This document shows positions 63,607-64,000 of a stretch of DNA of 64,000 nucleotides, in pieces; the first letter of the stretch is position 1; every line of letters starts with the position of its first letter. The notes below the pieces were generated by a model that saw only the letters and a list, made by a program, of their open reading frames with translations, did not search any database and was not told the origin of the DNA. This stretch comes from Bradyrhizobium sp. (lineage in GTDB: Bacteria > Pseudomonadota > Alphaproteobacteria > Rhizobiales > Xanthobacteraceae), in contig NZ_JACRMG010000003.1 in assembly GCF_016219575.1 (NCBI RefSeq), forward strand, positions 58,372 through 122,371. Direction: 5' to 3'. A program made the translations under genes and the position numbers.

Positions 63607-64000
63607 GGGCCTGTTGCGTAATTGGACTTATTGGCCGTGAGAGGGAAGAGGGACGTCTTTCGGATTGGGGCTGAAGGCTAGGTGGCTGTGTTCGGGGTGA
63701 AGCTTATGCTGCGATTGTCGCCCATCGGCGCATGTTGAACGCGATGGAGGCTAGCAGAACCTGCGCGCTTGCCTTGATCAGGCCGACGTAACGAATGCAG
63801 GTCAGCCGCATTCGGCATTTAAGGGTCGCAAAGGTGGTCTCCACCGCCGCGCGCCGTAGTGCGATTAGGCGGTTGTATCGCTTGACCCTGGGTGGCAGGT
63901 CGGGATGGTGCTTGTTGGGACGGCGGGCGATGCGCGGCTTTTTGCCCTCCGCTTTCAGCCGAGCCCGTCGGGCATGGGTGTCGTAGGCCGCATCGGCCCA
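63607..64000 (-). mobile_element. Insertion sequence end, IS5-type (left part only; continues past window)
   Basis: Everything from about 63607 to the edge belongs to an IS. The presumed terminal inverted repeat begins GGGCCTGTTGCGTAATTGG at 63607, after the CTTCTCCCCTTGT sequence of the host DNA. The partner end lies outside the window, so the limit and any target duplication cannot be confirmed. Confidence 0.65.
63704..64000 (-). CDS. IS5-family transposase, C-terminal part
   Basis: The last ~98 codons of a DDE transposase on the minus strand, ending in TAA at 63704-63706. The visible protein begins WADAAYDTHARRARLKAEG, matching the second catalytic Asp region, and VETTFATLKCRMRL holds the final catalytic Glu (VExxF..lK). 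The ending AFNMRRWATIAA is typical of the group. The start is beyond the right edge, so whether it is intact is unknown. Confidence 0.8.
   Translation of the reverse strand, partial: WADAAYDTHARRARLKAEGKKPRIARRPNKHHPDLPPRVKRYNRLIALRRAAVETTFATLKCRMRLTCIRYVGLIKASAQVLLASIAFNMRRWATIAA

Overview
The window reads as a stretch of chromosome from a Bradyrhizobium-like alphaproteobacterium (Hyphomicrobiales, Nitrobacteraceae). The reasons are the uniformly GC-rich codon use, a large load of CoA-ester catabolic genes and importers, and at least five families of palindromic intergenic repeats (10860-10960, 30471-30556, 31975-32460, 49530-49602, 50779-50859) that I recognise from memory as typical of Bradyrhizobium and Rhodopseudomonas. 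I see no tRNA, rRNA, CRISPR array, phage module or replication origin. The only mobile element is an IS5-type transposase end at the right border.

Layout. 1-6150 (minus): a family III CoA-transferase followed by a dipeptide-type ABC importer (binding protein, two permeases, two ATPases, the last cut by the window edge). 6331-9798: a glycogen-synthase-like GT5 protein, convergent with a 3-hydroxybutyrate dehydrogenase/patatin pair. 9967-14093: a LysR regulator, a peroxiredoxin-like protein, a small exported protein, an exported cupin and an MFS transporter. 14090-21101: an acyl-CoA dehydrogenase, Baeyer-Villiger monooxygenase (BVMO) and alkylsulfatase operon, facing an IclR regulator and a Bug-type binding protein. 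21110-26363: a membrane GGDEF protein and an Fe3+/polyamine-type ABC importer. 26705-31794: a ketosteroid-dehydrogenase-like flavoprotein, a GMC oxidoreductase with a small partner, and a cytochrome P450.

From 32588 to 40660 (minus) a branched-chain-amino-acid-type (Liv) ABC importer is translationally linked to a CoA-transferase, an enoyl-CoA hydratase, a MaoC hydratase and a CitE-like lyase. Divergent from it, 40834-46291 carries acyl-CoA synthetase, TetR, SDR, a HAPMO-type BVMO and a DsbA-fold isomerase; a 9+7+9 palindrome sits in the shared control region. A GST-like protein and a third BVMO follow, then an orphan protein built of three ~105-residue GAF-like repeats. From 62090 down to 50867 (minus) runs a seven-gene operon: fused two-domain CoA-transferase, two ATPases, binding protein, two permeases and a single-chain biotin-dependent acyl-CoA carboxylase. 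An enolase-superfamily dehydratase stands divergent to it, and a truncated insertion sequence ends the window.

The common theme is uptake of organic acids or hydrophobic ketones, activation to CoA thioesters (three CoA-transferase genes, one synthetase), oxygen insertion (three BVMOs, one P450), and CoA-dependent breakdown by hydration, lyase cleavage, beta-oxidation or carboxylation. Each CoA-transferase sits beside its own importer. The substrates cannot be read from the sequence. All functional statements rest on motif recognition; no database search was run.
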